48,321 nt of DNA from Nocardia ninae NBRC 108245 (GTDB lineage: Bacteria; Actinomycetota; Actinomycetes; Mycobacteriales; Mycobacteriaceae). Shown piece after piece: positions 47,299 through 48,321 of the stretch. Each line of letters begins with the position of its first letter. The first letter of the stretch is position 1. Below the pieces are notes generated by a model. That model had not been told where the DNA came from. It ran no database searches and was given only the letters and a program-made list of their open reading frames with translations. Made by a program: the position numbers and the translations under genes. The DNA lies in assembly GCF_007990755.1 (NCBI RefSeq), contig NZ_BJXA01000071.1:1-48321 (forward strand), given 5' to 3'.

Positions 47299-48321
47299 TC
47301 AGCTCCTCACCGGATGTGCGGTCCGGCTTTCCAGACTGCGCAGGAATAGTTCGGTCATGGCCGTGCAGATCAGGCTCTGCGCGTGGCGGCGGGTCGACAA
47401 CGGATGGCCGAGCACGGCGACCACCCGCGCCGGGTCGACGATGTTCAGCCGAGCCAGCAGCGAGTCGGGCCCGAGTAGCCCGGCGAGCGCCTGCGGATGG
47501 TTGAGGCAGAAGTTCTCGTGCGGCGAACCCAGCCACAACCGTCCGTGCCGACGCCAAATCATCGGCGGCAGCCGGTCTTCGAGCATCAACCGCTGCACCG
47601 GTTTGTTGATATTTCGGCCGCCGTACGAAATACACCGGTATGCCCTCGGCATGCCGGTCATCAGCTCGTACAGCGCCCGATCGGCCATCGGCGAGCAGAA
47701 CTGGACGCCGTGCGGCCAGGCCAGGGCCAGATCGGTGGTCTGCTCCTCGGGGACGAACTCCGGGTTGGGCAACTCGAACCGCACGCCCGGCATCGGGACC
47801 AGAAAGTCGGGGTGGCGCGTGTAATCGCCGAACGCCGAGGCGTCGATCGCCAGCGAATACGAGCGACGGACGCTCTTCAGCAGATCCGTCAGCGTCCAGC
47901 GCGAGCAGAGCAGGCCGCGCAGCATCAGGCGCTTCTCCGGCAAGCTCAGCCGCCCCCACAGCACATCGCACACGCCGTAGTCGGGGGCGGGACTGAACAG
48001 CAGGTCACCGTCCCGGCCCCAGGTGAGCAGCTGCACGCCGTCCTGGTGGACCCGCTGCACGATCTGCTCCAGCCAGCGAAACCCGGTGTGGTTGTACGGG
48101 TGGGAGAACCGCCAGTCCTCGTTGACGTGCCCGGCACCGGTGTCGGTCATGATCGGTACGAACGGGATGGACAGATACCGGCACACTTCGCGGGCGTACT
48201 CGGATTCGTCGGCGAGCGGATCGTCGGTGGCCAGGTGGTAGGCGGTGACGTCGGCGCCGTTGGCCACCAGCGCGGCGGCCACGGCGGAGGAATCCATGCC
48301 GCCGCTCAGCAGTAGTCCGAT
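47299..48321 (-). CDS. Lasso cyclase (asparagine synthetase-like), 5'-truncated by window edge
   Basis: The visible 340 residues are the synthetase domain. The first codons at the right edge give IGLLLSGGMDSSAVAAAL, holding the PP-loop SGGMDSS that binds ATP. Later come HLATDDPLADESEYAREV, WGRDGDLLFSP and SYGGRNINKPVQRLML. With B1 and B2 it is the enzyme that adenylates an Asp/Glu side chain and closes the macrolactam. The glutaminase-like N-terminal part lies outside. The precursor gene is normally upstream of this gene, so also outside. Confidence 0.9.
   Translation of the reverse strand: MGLLLSGGMDSSAVAAALVANGADVTAYHLATDDPLADESEYAREVCRYLSIPFVPIMTDTGAGHVNEDWRFSHPYNHTGFRWLEQIVQRVHQDGVQLLTWGRDGDLLFSPAPDYGVCDVLWGRLSLPEKRLMLRGLLCSRWTLTDLLKSVRRSYSLAIDASAFGDYTRHPDFLVPMPGVRFELPNPEFVPEEQTTDLALAWPHGVQFCSPMADRALYELMTGMPRAYRCISYGGRNINKPVQRLMLEDRLPPMIWRRHGRLWLGSPHENFCLNHPQALAGLLGPDSLLARLNIVDPARVVAVLGHPLSTRRHAQSLICTAMTELFLRSLESRTAHPVRS

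Noticed and set aside
1-48321. CRISPR arrays, tRNA or rRNA genes
   Set aside because: No regularly spaced direct repeats and no recognisable RNA gene sequences were seen on either strand.

Overview
The window looks like chromosomal DNA of a high-GC mycolic-acid actinomycete, most likely Nocardia or a close relative. Reasons: strong GC bias at third codon positions, many GTG starts, ATGA stop/start overlaps, a LuxR of the large type, MmpL-like and DoxX proteins, actinobacterial Zur- and DosR-like boxes, and families typical of Nocardia/Rhodococcus. No rRNA, tRNA or CRISPR array was recognised. Both ends cut genes: a LuxR regulator on the left and a lasso-peptide cyclase on the right.

Layout. 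1-7.1 kb: LuxR regulator, a 158-bp MITE-like hairpin inserted in a palindrome, then a plus-strand run for alcohol/aldehyde oxidation (GMC oxidoreductase, aldehyde dehydrogenase, membrane ABM protein, F420-reductase-like protein, secreted hydrolase). 7.1-10.3 kb: an unknown gene, an SDR, and a Cys-containing HTH regulator divergent from DoxX. 10.5-14.8 kb: a TetR repressor divergent from a three-gene antibiotic-resistance operon (ABC-F, Vat acetyltransferase, macrolide glycosyltransferase) with a putative leader peptide and an RBS-masking hairpin. 14.8-17.8 kb: methyltransferase, small secreted protein, decayed gene fragments, GNAT. 17.8-20.5 kb: operon of two-domain multicopper oxidase, ZIP-type transporter with an outer domain, and Rieske lipoprotein. 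20.5-26.3 kb: SnoaL-like protein, secreted intradiol dioxygenase, broken hydrolase, CAP protein, MMPL transporter, membrane protein, tiny secreted peptide. 26.3-31.7 kb: zinc uptake locus aztA / aztB-aztD fusion / aztC / aztD around a Zur box. 31.8-38.6 kb: DUF6745 gene and a small partner, divergent from the complete STM4015-4014-4013-4012-4011 cassette (LRR protein, ATP-grasp, alkaline-phosphatase-fold hydrolase, two radical SAM enzymes), preceded by a coupled 23-codon ORF. 38.7-41.8 kb: frameshifted zinc-ribbon gene, PP2C phosphatase, DUF5713 protein, universal stress protein. 41.9-46.5 kb: arsenic-type locus with two flavoproteins, an MFS transporter and an ArsR-ArsN fusion around three identical-pattern operators. 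46.5-48.3 kb: lasso-peptide B2, B1 and cyclase genes.

The strongest candidate for an undescribed system is the STM4015-4011 cassette with its divergent DUF6745 pair. It has the enzyme set of a peptide- or protein-modification pathway, but I know of no assigned product. Other notable items are the AztB-AztD fusion, the leader-controlled resistance operon, the ArsR-ArsN fusion with triple operators and a leaderless promoter, and the multicopper oxidase/ZIP/Rieske operon. All calls are from reading the sequence; no database search was run.
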